From assembly GCA_900539195.1 (NCBI GenBank), contig UQBC01000010.1, forward strand, positions 1-64,000: 64,000 bases of DNA. Direction: 5' to 3'. The position numbers and the translations under genes were made by a program. The stretch's first letter is position 1. Every line of letters begins with the position of its first letter. The notes beneath the pieces were generated by a model. The model was not told the DNA's origin and made no database searches. It worked only from the letters and a program-made list of their open reading frames with translations. The stretch comes from an uncultured Oscillospiraceae bacterium (GTDB taxonomy: Bacteria > Bacillota > Clostridia > Oscillospirales > Ruminococcaceae). Shown piece after piece: positions 16,733 through 25,980 of this stretch.

Positions 16733-19261
16733 TTATTGAAACAGGCCGAATTTTATCCTCAGCCGACAGCATTTCTTAAGAAGCGCCTCGCCGATTATCA
16801 AGATAAATATAACAGTCGAAACTGCGTGGATAAGGTCGAACGGTATTCCGGAGATGATGTATGCGGTAATCGTCTGCAAGTTTATATCTGTCGTGTAGGT
16901 AAGAACGCTTGATATATTCATTATTCCGCCGTAAATAACGAGGACTGACAGTAAGGAGTAGATACAAAGGGCGAGCGTGCTGCGCTTTTTTGAGAAGATG
17001 ATACCTGCAAAAAAGCCAAGCAGACCCATTGCAAACATCTGCCACGGCGTCCACATACCCTGCCCGAACAGCATATTCGATACCAGCATGGAAACCGCAC
17101 CGACAAGAAAGCCTGCCTGCGCACCGAGCGCCGTTCCGCTTATGATAACGATTGCGGCAACGGGCTTGAACTGCGGAAACATAAAGAAAAGCTCCCTTCC
17201 TGCGACAGCCGCCGCAGAAAGCACGGCAAGCACCGCTATATCCTTTGCGGACGGCTTCTTTTTTTCAAAGCTGATAAAGAAAGCGGCAAGGCACTCGACA
17301 AGCACGGCAAGAATTATCAGCAGATGCTTTCTTGTGCCGTTAGGGATAAAAAGTGTGCCGAGTATCACTGTGAAAGGAATAAAAACGGCGGTTATAACCC
17401 ATGCGACAATATCGGACGGCGTTACTTTTTTTGCGGTTACGGGCGGCTTAGCCATTGTGTTTTTCGGGGCGACGCCGATTATAAGCATGATCATCGGGAC
17501 ACACAGCAACGCATATTGCAGCCAGAACGGCTCTGACGGTATCTCAAAAGGGAATATGCCGGTACCGGCTAAAAGCATAAAAGCAAATCCGACACTGCCA
17601 AGCGAAAGCATTACCTTTCGGAAAATCGGCAGCTTTTTGCGTTTTTTGCGTTGCGGTACTGCTGTGTCGGGCTTATCGCCTTTTATGCCGTGAAAACGTC
17701 CGGAGAGATCGCCGTAGTTTTCAGCCCTTCCTCCGAGAGAAGCTATAAGCCCTGCGACAGTGTAAACATTATCGCATACGTTTTTGGCGATTTTCGCACT
17801 GTCTGTAGTGAAAAACGAGGAATCGGCGAAGAACTGTGACGGCGGCAGAGATACGCTTATTTCACCGTCAAAAAGCAGGGCGCATATATCCGCCGTTTCA
17901 GCGCAGAAATCCATATCGTGACTGACAATCACAATCGTTTTCCCGTCTGCTTTAAGCTGTTTCAATAATGCCGAGAACATCTGCTTATATACTGCGTCCG
18001 CCGCCTTAGTCGGCTCATCAAGAAGAAGTATATCCGCACCGTAGGAAACGAGCTTTGCGAGCGCCGCCTTCTGCCGCTCTCCGCCTGATAAGTCAAACGG
18101 GTGACGTGACAGCAGGTGCGTTAGATTAAATGCGGCGGCTATTTCATCGGCATTTCCGGCAAATTCTTCTCTGAGCGTTTCCTTATTGAAAAGCAGGGTA
18201 GGGTCTTGCGGAAGAAAACCTATCTTTCCGCCGTTTATCGTTATTTTTCCGCTGTTTTGCTTGAGCGTACCGCAGATAAGGCTGAGCAGGGTCGATTTTC
18301 CTGCGCCGTTGCCGCCCACTATTGCGGTTATGCTCCCTTGCTTTATGTCAAGCGAAAGGTTTCTTATAATATCTCTTTTGCTGTTTTTATAGCCAAAAGA
18401 CAGATTTTTAACGGATATACAACTTTCCTCCGACAGCGTATCGTCTGCGGCGGCAGGTGATACGAGTCTGTGATTTTCACCGTAGGATGTATACCAGTCC
18501 TTAGCGGAGGGAACGTCAAGCAGTGGAAGAACATTGCTGACAGATGCGCTTGCTCTTACACCTGCCGGCATTTCAAAAAGCATAGGGTGATTATTTTCTG
18601 ACAGATGCTCTGTAAGAGAGCTTGCGTCGCCGTCGTGACACACCTTGCCGTTGTCGAGCATAACCACACGCTTTGCAACGGACAAAAGACCGCCGAGCTG
18701 ATGCTCGGCAACAATCACGGTCGTACCAAGCTCCTTGTTTATTCTCACAAGCAGTGAAATAAATTGCGTGGATGCGATAGGGTCAAGCTGTGAGAGCGGC
18801 TCGTCAAGGAGCAGTACATCGGGATTCATAGCCATTACAGACGCTAAGTTGATCATCTGCTTCTGACCGCCCGAGAGCTTGTCGCAGTCGCAGTACAGCA
18901 AGTCCTCTATGCCGAAGAACAAAGCGGTCTGGGAAACCTGCGAGCGTATTTCGTTTTGTGAAAGTCCTATGCTTTCCGCACCGAAGGCAAGCTCGTGCCA
19001 AACCTTGTCGCAGACGATCTGCTCGTCCGTAAACTGCGTGACAAAGCCGGCAAAATGACCGCCGAAAGAAATTTTCCCTTTTTGCGTTCCTGCGTCGGCA
19101 GGCGCTTTCATAAGATTTAAAAGGGTGGATTTTCCGCTACCGGAGCTTCCGCATAGTATTACGAATTCTCCTTTGTTTATTTTAAGCGAAATATCGGAGA
19201 GTGCGTTCATATCCGAGCCGGGATAGGAATATGACAGATTTGAAATATTATAAAGTTCCAT
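16733..19261 (-). CDS. Fused ECF transporter: two ATPase domains plus substrate-specific S component
   Basis: The 842-residue fusion is the energising and substrate-binding part of an ECF importer. ATPase 1: Walker A GSSGSGKST (38-46), signature LSGGQKQ (129-135), Walker B LLLDEP (150-155). ATPase 2: GGNGAGKST (316-324), LSGGERQ (391-397), LLLDEP (412-417). Residues 550-660 add about four helices. The S component (about 672-830) has roughly six helices and the signature GQGMWTPWQMFAMG (733-746), which I recognise from cobalamin-linked S components (CbrT/CblT-like). It is the last gene of the cobalamin-riboswitch operon and overlaps ecfT by 14 bases. B12 specificity rests on the riboswitch and the DUF4430 neighbours. 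Confidence 0.9.
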   Translation of the reverse strand: MELYNISNLSYSYPGSDMNALSDISLKINKGEFVILCGSSGSGKSTLLNLMKAPADAGTQKGKISFGGHFAGFVTQFTDEQIVCDKVWHELAFGAESIGLSQNEIRSQVSQTALFFGIEDLLYCDCDKLSGGQKQMINLASVMAMNPDVLLLDEPLSQLDPIASTQFISLLVRINKELGTTVIVAEHQLGGLLSVAKRVVMLDNGKVCHDGDASSLTEHLSENNHPMLFEMPAGVRASASVSNVLPLLDVPSAKDWYTSYGENHRLVSPAAADDTLSEESCISVKNLSFGYKNSKRDIIRNLSLDIKQGSITAIVGGNGAGKSTLLSLICGTLKQNSGKITINGGKIGFLPQDPTLLFNKETLREEFAGNADEIAAAFNLTHLLSRHPFDLSGGERQKAALAKLVSYGADILLLDEPTKAADAVYKQMFSALLKQLKADGKTIVIVSHDMDFCAETADICALLFDGEISVSLPPSQFFADSSFFTTDSAKIAKNVCDNVYTVAGLIASLGGRAENYGDLSGRFHGIKGDKPDTAVPQRKKRKKLPIFRKVMLSLGSVGFAFMLLAGTGIFPFEIPSEPFWLQYALLCVPMIMLIIGVAPKNTMAKPPVTAKKVTPSDIVAWVITAVFIPFTVILGTLFIPNGTRKHLLIILAVLVECLAAFFISFEKKKPSAKDIAVLAVLSAAAVAGRELFFMFPQFKPVAAIVIISGTALGAQAGFLVGAVSMLVSNMLFGQGMWTPWQMFAMGLLGFFAGIIFSKKRSTLALCIYSLLSVLVIYGGIMNISSVLTYTTDINLQTITAYIISGIPFDLIHAVSTVIFILIIGEALLKKCCRLRIKFGLFQ

Positions 19262-20120
19262 TTCTTTCCCTCCGTTTAAATCGTGAATAAAGCTCGGCTA
19301 CAACAGGCATCGCACAGAGTATGAGCCAGAAAATATCCGCAGAAATATCGAAAGCAGTCAGCGGCAGGACAAATTCGGGGTAGTAGAGGTAATAGGCTTT
19401 ACCGCTTGCAAAAAGAATAATAATTGCGGCTGTGCATATCACGGTCACAGACAATATAATAAAGTCGGACGGCGCAAAACGGAATATGCTGTAGGCTGTA
19501 CGTTTTGCCGTACCGTAACCTCTGTATTTCATAGATCGGGCGGTATATGCACTGTGCTCAAGGGTATCCGTTACCGCAACGGAGAGAACGTGAACACCGC
19601 TTCTGATACGGCTTCTAAAGTTGCCCTCGTATATATCGTTTCCCACAAAGCGCTGTGCCGCCGCCGCTTGCTTTGCCCGTCTTGCAAACATAGGCACAGA
19701 ACGCAGCGTCATTGATAACAGCAAAGCGAGTGACGGCAGTGCTTTTCCGAGAAGATATACCGTTTTATCGCTTGTCATACACTTGTTAAGTCCGATAAAC
19801 CACATAACGAGTGATATTGTCATAGCGCCTGTAAACAGCGAAAAAATAAGCGTTTCAAGCGTGATACTGTTGCCGCTCGGCAACTTTGCAAGCACGGTTA
19901 TGCCTCTGTTTGAAAACAGAAGATTTATAACTGCCGCAAGCAGTGCCATAGGCAGCATTACAAAAAGCGTTCTTGCGGCGGTTTTACCGTTCAGTAAAAA
20001 AGCAAAAACGGCAGAGCAGACAAGAGCCTCCGCCATAAAGACGGGGCTTTGCACTATTGCGGTTATCAGTATCACCGACAGAAAATACATTGCCGCAGTG
20101 ACAGGGTGTGTTCTCTCCAT
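19248..20120 (-). CDS. ECF transporter transmembrane subunit T (EcfT/CbiQ family)
   Basis: The 290-residue coupling subunit has about five to six hydrophobic helices and the cytoplasmic coupling-helix motif ARSMKYRGYG (about residues 193-202), corresponding to the conserved Ala-Arg-x-x-x-x-RG signature that docks on the ATPases. It would scaffold the S component and transmit ATP-driven tilting. Its end overlaps the A-A-S fusion gene and its start lies 12 bases after the DUF4430 protein gene, so it is operonic. Separate T with fused A-A-S leaves no missing ECF part. Confidence 0.9.
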   Translation of the reverse strand: MERTHPVTAAMYFLSVILITAIVQSPVFMAEALVCSAVFAFLLNGKTAARTLFVMLPMALLAAVINLLFSNRGITVLAKLPSGNSITLETLIFSLFTGAMTISLVMWFIGLNKCMTSDKTVYLLGKALPSLALLLSMTLRSVPMFARRAKQAAAAQRFVGNDIYEGNFRSRIRSGVHVLSVAVTDTLEHSAYTARSMKYRGYGTAKRTAYSIFRFAPSDFIILSVTVICTAAIIILFASGKAYYLYYPEFVLPLTAFDISADIFWLILCAMPVVAELYSRFKRRERNGTL

Positions 20121-20131
20121 TTTTCCTCCGA

Positions 20132-21016
20132 TTATTTAAGGTCGTTGCCAAGCTCACAGGTGTAGCGGAACGCTATTTCATCGTTGCTTGCGGGCTTGTA
20201 CGATGAACAGCCGTAGTTCGGGAAAATGCCGTTTACACTGTACATCCAGCCTGAGCCTTGTCCGCAGTCAAATTCATAAAGGTTGTTGATGCCCTCGATA
20301 TAGTATGAGCTGAACGCAGGGGTGTAGCTTGCTTCCATCTGAATACTGTTTTCGTCACAGATACGGCGGAGTATATCGTATACGCTTTCACCGTTGTCAA
20401 ATCCGACTGTTCCGCTGAATATCACGGCATCATCGGGAATGTACTTTTCAAGTCCTTTTTTCAGTTTATCCTTGTTATTGAGTATGGTTTTGCATTCTAT
20501 AACGAATGTGCAGGTGTTGTCATATTTCTTTATCGGCTTGTCGGCGGGCTTCGGAGTTGTCGCCTTAGCGGTGGCTTTGGTCGTGGATTTAACGGTAGTT
20601 GTGGCTTTTGCGGTAGCCTTTGCAGTGCTTGTTACCGTGATTGGTTTTTCGGTTGCTTTGGAAGTTTCGGTGGTAGTTGCAGGCACGGTTGCTGCATAAG
20701 CGGTTGTTGCGGTCGTTTCTGCTTTTTGATTGCTTGCGGTCGTCTGAGATGTGGTTTGTAAAGCGGTAGTTTGTGAAGATGTGTCCGTAACGGTTGTTAC
20801 AGGCGGAGACTGAGAATTAACAGTTGTTTTTGGAGTTGTTGCGATTAGGCTTTGGGCGGTTGTAAACGATGATGCTTCGGGCAATAAGTATGACGTGCCG
20901 CTGTTTTCGGCAGTATCTTTTCCTGCCACAGCAGAAACTATCGCTATGATTATCACGGCGATCAGAGCCAGCCCAAGACCGAGTATATATTTATATTTAT
21001 CAAAAATAGCTTTCAT
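20132..21016 (-). CDS. Membrane-tethered DUF4430 (transcobalamin beta-domain-like) protein
   Basis: The 294-residue protein has three parts. An N-terminal signal-anchor (about 11-32, YILGLGLALIAVIIIAIVS) has no lipobox. A Thr-rich stalk runs about 43-165 and is dominated by TT, KAT and STA repeats. The DUF4430 domain (about 167-290) ends with the family hallmark GSGWMYSVNGIFPNYGC (about 254-270) and DEIAFRYT. DUF4430 is related to the C-terminal beta domain of animal transcobalamin and intrinsic factor. Placed next to ecfT and under a cobalamin riboswitch, it is a good candidate for passing corrinoid to the S component at the outer membrane face (inference). TTTTTCTCCG on the plus strand gives CGGAGAAAAA before its ATG. 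Confidence 0.85.
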   Translation of the reverse strand: MKAIFDKYKYILGLGLALIAVIIIAIVSAVAGKDTAENSGTSYLLPEASSFTTAQSLIATTPKTTVNSQSPPVTTVTDTSSQTTALQTTSQTTASNQKAETTATTAYAATVPATTTETSKATEKPITVTSTAKATAKATTTVKSTTKATAKATTPKPADKPIKKYDNTCTFVIECKTILNNKDKLKKGLEKYIPDDAVIFSGTVGFDNGESVYDILRRICDENSIQMEASYTPAFSSYYIEGINNLYEFDCGQGSGWMYSVNGIFPNYGCSSYKPASNDEIAFRYTCELGNDLK

Positions 21017-21111
21017 TTTTTCTCCGTGAAATATCAGTTATGTAAAAATTGTTCCGCACCTATTTTATCACAAAAACAGGTACGGAACAAGCATTTACAT
21101 AATAGTTTTAC

Positions 21112-24100
21112 TTATTTGCGCTTTTTCTTTGAAACAAGCATAACTGCGCCTGAGATGAGAACTGCCATACCGCCTGTTACAAGTACGCCTGTACCGGGAT
21201 TTATGGGATCGTTTTTATCTTCGGGCTTGCCTGAGCAGTCGCCGGGGAGTATCGGCTCATCGGGAGTACCTGAGCTGTTGCCGGGTGTTACAGGCTCATC
21301 GGGATTTGCCGGTTCATCGGGAGTTGCGGGCTCATTCTTTACCGACATATCGTAAAGTGAAGAGTCGTCCTTTGAAAGCTCATAAGCTGTAAGAGCGAGC
21401 GCCGCCTGCTCGGTAGCCATATAGTTTTCCTCGCCGCCGAGTGTGTGGCTGTAGCCGTTTTCTGTAGCGTAGCTTTCAAGTGCGTCGATAAGCGTAATGC
21501 CGTCAACGATGAATCTTGAATCTGTAAGCGGGTCGATGCCGAGAGCGGCAAGAGCGATAAGTACCTGCGAGGTGCTTTCACTGCCGTTTGCATATCTTGC
21601 GTTCTCGTCAAGAGATTCTGCAAGGAACTCAAGACCGCTGTCTATAGCCGCATTTACCTTCTCGTCAGCCGCATAGGGAGCGAGTGCCTGTATAGCCATA
21701 GCCGTAAGGTCAACATCTGCGGTATCGCCTGCGAGCGCCCAGCCCTTGCCCGTCATATTGTCAACGATATAAGTTATAAGCTCATCGTGCGTCTTTGCAC
21801 TGTAATCTGTAGTATCGAATGCTATAAGCGAGAATATAACCGCATTGATACCCTGCGATGTGATATAGTCCATATCGTCAAGACCACTCAGCAGGTTATG
21901 ACCTGCGATGTCTGCGGAATTTTTTCCGATTGAGGACAGAGCGATTATAACTCTTGCGTTCTCTGTAGGCTTTCTGTCTGAAAGTCTGTCTGAACCGTTA
22001 GCCTTTACTGCTTCACAAAGCTCGCTGTAGTATTTTGCCGCCTTGTCGGCAGAGAGCTTTCCTGCTCTTGCGAGTGCGATAACCGACCATTCACCGCCGA
22101 TAGACTGAACGGGGTAGATATCGTTATCCGCAAGAGTACCGAGAACAGTGCTGAAGTGTTCTTCGCTCTTTGTGCCTGCCTGCTTTATCGTGTCGATAAC
22201 GGCAAATCTTTCTGTTGCCTTGTCAAGAGTATCCGAATTTGTGACCTTATCTCTTAAACGCTCGGGAACTGCCGAGTAAGCGTCCTTTGCCTTTTCGATC
22301 TTATCCTTGCTGTCAGCGGTTACCTTGCCGATTGCGTCTATTGCCTTTATCGCATTGCTTACAACGTCAGCCTCAGCCTTAGCGAGAGCTTCTTCTGCGG
22401 CTGTTAAGGTTTCGTAGTTTCCTACAAGTGTCTTTGCGTTGTCGCTGAGCTTGTCATAAGCCGCTCTTGCTGCTGTGATGTCGTCATAACTGTCGAGCGT
22501 TACATCGCCTATAGCGTCAATAAGCTCTTCGACCTGCTCAGCCGCTACTATATCATCGGGAACGAGCTTAAGGTAAGCGTATACGGGCTGTTTTTCACCG
22601 TTCTGAACGATTATTCTGACAACCTTTATTTCAGACTGATTAAGTGCGATCTTTGCCGCTGTATCTGATGCTACACGCTGATTGTTGATATAAATGTTAT
22701 CATCGTCAGCGCCGGATACGGAAACGTTCACGCTTTCCTCGATACCTGTGCTTATCTCGTAAACACCGTTATCATCGGGAGTGATTTCCTTTATTGTCTT
22801 GCCGTTTGCGTCTGTTAAGACTATTTTTCCGGGAAGCGCTGTCGTGCCGACCTCTTCCTCGTTTGCAGTTGTTCTTACAACGTAAGAAACCTCTGTCGAT
22901 TTCTCGTTGAATATGCCTGCCCAGATGTTGCTTGCCGTCTGTATCTTTATATAGTGAACGCCGTTTTTGAATGTAACGGGGTTGCCGTTTTCATCTACCG
23001 CCCACTTTAAGTCGAAACCGTTTGATTCGGCATTTTCGCTGTATGCGTTTACATTAGCGCCTATCGTGCCGTTCTTGAAGTAGTCAACATAGCCGAACCT
23101 TGTCGTGCCTACAAAGGAAGCTGTAGAGCTGTCGCCCTGTATACTGCCCTGAACACCGGGGATAACAACGCCTCTGAGTGTGACAGTATCGCCCTTTGCA
23201 AGATCGTTCATATAGTAAACGCTGGGTGAAACCCATCTGCCTGTCTGCTTTGAGCCGTCGTTTGAGTTGCCCTGATTGTCTGTCCAGCTTGTTTTACCAT
23301 CGGCTGTCTTTTTGTATGTTACTTCGTAATCGGTGATGGTCGTATCTTCAAAATGCTCACTTCCTGCGAGTGCATACCATGTTTTGCCGTCCTCAGAAAC
23401 ATACACCTGACCGCTTTCAGCCGCACTTCCGCCGCTTACAAAGCTGTTGCCGTAAGCGTAGAAGTCAAGACCGTAGGGGTTTGAGGGGTCGTCTGTTACT
23501 GGGTTTTCATAGTAATATGTGATATAACCGCCGAAGTTACCGAGTGATTTTATAGTGCCTGCGAGCGTCTGCTCGGGGCCTACACCGTAGGAAACGTTGG
23601 TGTACTGGCTGTTGATGCAAAGATAATCAACTACCTTGTCGGGTACGTCATACTTGCTTCTCTTTGTAGCCTTGACAGTATAGCTTTCTGAAAGAGTGCC
23701 GTCTGTTACCGTTACAGTAGTGTTGGCACTCTTGGTAACAAGACTGTAAACGCCGTTTTCATCTGCTGTTGCGGCATCGTTGCCTATCTTAACTGTGCAA
23801 CCGTCGGCAACCTTGAAATATACTGTGGGAAATTCTGCGTCATTTGCTATAACTATATTATAGCTGAGAAGTGACGGGTCGAATGCGGGATACATATCGC
23901 CGTGTTCGCTTTTAAGCTCGGTAAAGTGTACGTTCTTTATAGAAACGTCAGCCTTTACGAGCTTTATTTTGTAGCTTGTTATCTTGTCTGCGTCATCAAA
24001 CTTGTCTGTAAGATAATCGCCGTCTGAAACCGCATCTATTGATACTGTAACAGTGCCGTCCTTGCTAAAGGAATATGCGGGAGTTGTTTCGCCGCTTTTA

Positions 24101-25500
24101 AGCTCTGTGTATTCGCCGTCTGACTTCGCTCTGAAATGAACGTTTGCGGTTTTGCCCTTGAGAGTAAGCGCAACGCTGTCGGTGTCGCCTAAAACATAGG
24201 CTGTGTAGCTGTGGCATTCTGCGTTTGTTCCGGTCGTATCGGTCACATTGCCGTTTTCGTCATTTCTGAAAACCGTTCCCTCTGCAAAGCCGTTGTACTT
24301 TGTCGCATACAGCTCTCTGCCGGCAGGAACAAGCGTGATACCGCTTGTGCTTGCGATTTCCGCAGTGTAGTCATAGGGACGTGTTATGTTGAACACATAC
24401 TGCGTCTTTATGCTCTCATCGTCAATGTAGCAAAGCTCTAAAACCAGCTTTGTAAGACCGAAAGGAATATTAGAAATGCTGTTGAAGCTGCCGGACTTTA
24501 TCTCGTTTCTCTGTGCAACTCCGTTTATATCGGTATAGACTGCATAGCACTTCAGAAGATCCTTGTTGAACTTAGTGCCGCTGTTGATATAGAAAGATGA
24601 TGTACTGTATGACTTTATCTTTACATCATATTCGAGCTTTTCGGGGTCGAAAGCGTCATTGTCCCAGCCGTCAAGCGAGAAAGCCGAAAGTGCAAAGCTG
24701 TCAAAACGTGCGGCGGGTCTTGCGCCCTCCTTTATTGTTACCTTATAAGTGCTTGCTGTTGCACCCTCGCCTACCGTAACGGTGATAACATCGCCGTCCT
24801 TTATTTCAGTCGGTTTTGTAAGGCTCAGCGTCTTGTCGCCGATCTTGCTTACTGTCTTGAAGTTCTTGTTCAGTGCTGTAGGACGGAAATTGATGCTCTT
24901 TGTGCCGAAAGGAACTGTAAGAGTATAATTATAGGTCTTTGCACTGAATTCGGGGGAAAGTGTGCCGTAATCGCTGTTTATTGCTTTAAGCGATGTATCA
25001 GTTCCGCTCCAGTCACTGCCGAGGTCAGCACCCCAGTCCATTGTGTACTGCATACGGATCTCATCGCCGCTTGCGAGCTTGCCGTTAGCAACGGTATAGG
25101 CGGTGAAGCCTTCGTTTGTAAACCAGTCGTTGAGTGTGCCCATCCAGCCGCTCATTGAACCGCCGGCAAACGCCGCAAGGCCTGCGATCTCGCTTATGTA
25201 GCCATCGTCTGCGCCCTTCTGAGTAAAGCCGGAACTTTCGATAGCGTCCTTTATGCAGGTCATTGCGCTTGAGGTCTTGTCAAGCGATACCCACTTGTCG
25301 ATCTTGGTGCCTGTCCATGCAGGAGCCTCACCGCCGCTGACTGCTTGCGTAAACGTTGTGTTTTCTACAATAACACGAACGCTTCCGAGGTCGTCATCGG
25401 CAAATACAGTAAAGCTCACCTGCGGTACTGACAGCAGTGCCAGTGAAAGTGCCAGCAGTAAAGCTGTCACTTTTGCTGTAAATTTCTTTACATTTGTCAT
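21112..25500 (-). CDS. Sortase-type surface protein with DUF4430 and transcobalamin-like alpha/alpha barrel
   Basis: The 1462-residue precursor has these parts: signal peptide (1-34, ending VFA); DUF4430 (about 40-155, with SGWMGTLNDW and GDEIRMQYT); cadherin-like beta domains (about 166-258, 262-375, 520-620); a beta-rich region (about 620-960); two helical repeats (about 990-1110, each with IDAIGxVTxDS); an alpha/alpha barrel of the prenyltransferase/terpenoid-cyclase fold (about 1110-1385, with GGEWSVIALARAG and YMATEQAALALTAY); a Pro-rich wall spanner (DEP repeats); and NPGTG (1434-1438), a TM segment and KKKRK, a sortase-type tail. Transcobalamin and intrinsic factor combine the same two folds in the opposite order. 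AAGGAAGGT precedes the ATG. Corrinoid binding is inferred from folds, riboswitch and transporter. Confidence 0.85.
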   Translation of the reverse strand: MTNVKKFTAKVTALLLALSLALLSVPQVSFTVFADDDLGSVRVIVENTTFTQAVSGGEAPAWTGTKIDKWVSLDKTSSAMTCIKDAIESSGFTQKGADDGYISEIAGLAAFAGGSMSGWMGTLNDWFTNEGFTAYTVANGKLASGDEIRMQYTMDWGADLGSDWSGTDTSLKAINSDYGTLSPEFSAKTYNYTLTVPFGTKSINFRPTALNKNFKTVSKIGDKTLSLTKPTEIKDGDVITVTVGEGATASTYKVTIKEGARPAARFDSFALSAFSLDGWDNDAFDPEKLEYDVKIKSYSTSSFYINSGTKFNKDLLKCYAVYTDINGVAQRNEIKSGSFNSISNIPFGLTKLVLELCYIDDESIKTQYVFNITRPYDYTAEIASTSGITLVPAGRELYATKYNGFAEGTVFRNDENGNVTDTTGTNAECHSYTAYVLGDTDSVALTLKGKTANVHFRAKSDGEYTELKSGETTPAYSFSKDGTVTVSIDAVSDGDYLTDKFDDADKITSYKIKLVKADVSIKNVHFTELKSEHGDMYPAFDPSLLSYNIVIANDAEFPTVYFKVADGCTVKIGNDAATADENGVYSLVTKSANTTVTVTDGTLSESYTVKATKRSKYDVPDKVVDYLCINSQYTNVSYGVGPEQTLAGTIKSLGNFGGYITYYYENPVTDDPSNPYGLDFYAYGNSFVSGGSAAESGQVYVSEDGKTWYALAGSEHFEDTTITDYEVTYKKTADGKTSWTDNQGNSNDGSKQTGRWVSPSVYYMNDLAKGDTVTLRGVVIPGVQGSIQGDSSTASFVGTTRFGYVDYFKNGTIGANVNAYSENAESNGFDLKWAVDENGNPVTFKNGVHYIKIQTASNIWAGIFNEKSTEVSYVVRTTANEEEVGTTALPGKIVLTDANGKTIKEITPDDNGVYEISTGIEESVNVSVSGADDDNIYINNQRVASDTAAKIALNQSEIKVVRIIVQNGEKQPVYAYLKLVPDDIVAAEQVEELIDAIGDVTLDSYDDITAARAAYDKLSDNAKTLVGNYETLTAAEEALAKAEADVVSNAIKAIDAIGKVTADSKDKIEKAKDAYSAVPERLRDKVTNSDTLDKATERFAVIDTIKQAGTKSEEHFSTVLGTLADNDIYPVQSIGGEWSVIALARAGKLSADKAAKYYSELCEAVKANGSDRLSDRKPTENARVIIALSSIGKNSADIAGHNLLSGLDDMDYITSQGINAVIFSLIAFDTTDYSAKTHDELITYIVDNMTGKGWALAGDTADVDLTAMAIQALAPYAADEKVNAAIDSGLEFLAESLDENARYANGSESTSQVLIALAALGIDPLTDSRFIVDGITLIDALESYATENGYSHTLGGEENYMATEQAALALTAYELSKDDSSLYDMSVKNEPATPDEPANPDEPVTPGNSSGTPDEPILPGDCSGKPEDKNDPINPGTGVLVTGGMAVLISGAVMLVSKKKRK

Positions 25501-25537
25501 AGTTTTACCTTCCTTTATTCTTTTTTTGCCGTAAGGC

Positions 25538-25795
25538 TTAACCGTCTAATCTGCGTTTTGCCGCTTTTCTTCTTTGTCTGGAGCGTTCACGCTTTTCACG
25601 GCTTTTCTCCTTTGCTGAAACCGCCGGAGGCTCTTTCAGCCCTGCGGCTTCAAGCGCCCTTGTCCACGGACCCAGCTTCTGCTTTATAAAGCAGACTTCG
25701 CTTGGAGTAAAATCGGAGCGTTTGGGCAGAGTGCCAAGCTGTTCATACTTTTCGCAAAGCATAGCGACAGCCCTGCTCATTTTTTCGTCTGCCAT
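25538..25795 (-). CDS. Small basic protein with homing-endonuclease-associated (HNH-repeat-like) motif
   Basis: The 85-residue protein is the first gene after the cobalamin riboswitch. Residues about 5-52 (AVAMLCEKYEQLGTLPKRSD, then FIKQKLGPWTRALEAAGL) fit the helix-loop-helix repeat found beside HNH homing endonucleases and in small regulators, so DNA binding is plausible. The tail (KSREKRERSRQRRKAAKRR) is very basic. I use the ATG at 25795 because GGAGGTGACG lies directly upstream; the longer ORF from 25831 has no such site. No nuclease motif is present. Its role in B12 uptake is unknown. Confidence 0.7.
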   Translation of the reverse strand: MADEKMSRAVAMLCEKYEQLGTLPKRSDFTPSEVCFIKQKLGPWTRALEAAGLKEPPAVSAKEKSREKRERSRQRRKAAKRRLDG

Positions 25796-25832
25796 AACGT
25801 CACCTCCGTAAACAAATACGAAAAACGGCAAT

Positions 25833-25862
25833 AAAAAATGCCTTCACCAAAAAAAGTGAAAG
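25833..25862 (-). terminator. Probable expression-platform terminator of the cobalamin riboswitch
   Basis: On the minus strand CTTTCAC (25862-25856) pairs with GTGAAGG (25847-25841), one G-U pair, and is followed by CATTTTTT. It lies between the riboswitch and the first gene. A stronger stem, GTACAGCC/GGCTGTAC, occurs just upstream at 25925-25953 and may be an alternative or anti-terminating structure. Confidence 0.55.
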
Positions 25863-25980
25863 CACAACTGATCTTTTAGCACAGCAAACATAAGCCATAC
25901 GGATATGCCAAAAAAAGCATAAGGGTACAGCCTTAGCTGAAGATCGGCTGTACTTCTTCCTCGTCCAAGAGACAATGCCG

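Noticed and set aside
16977..17693. A 238-aa plus-strand ORF opposite the S component
   Set aside because: Antisense of the fused ECF gene, which has strong motif support.
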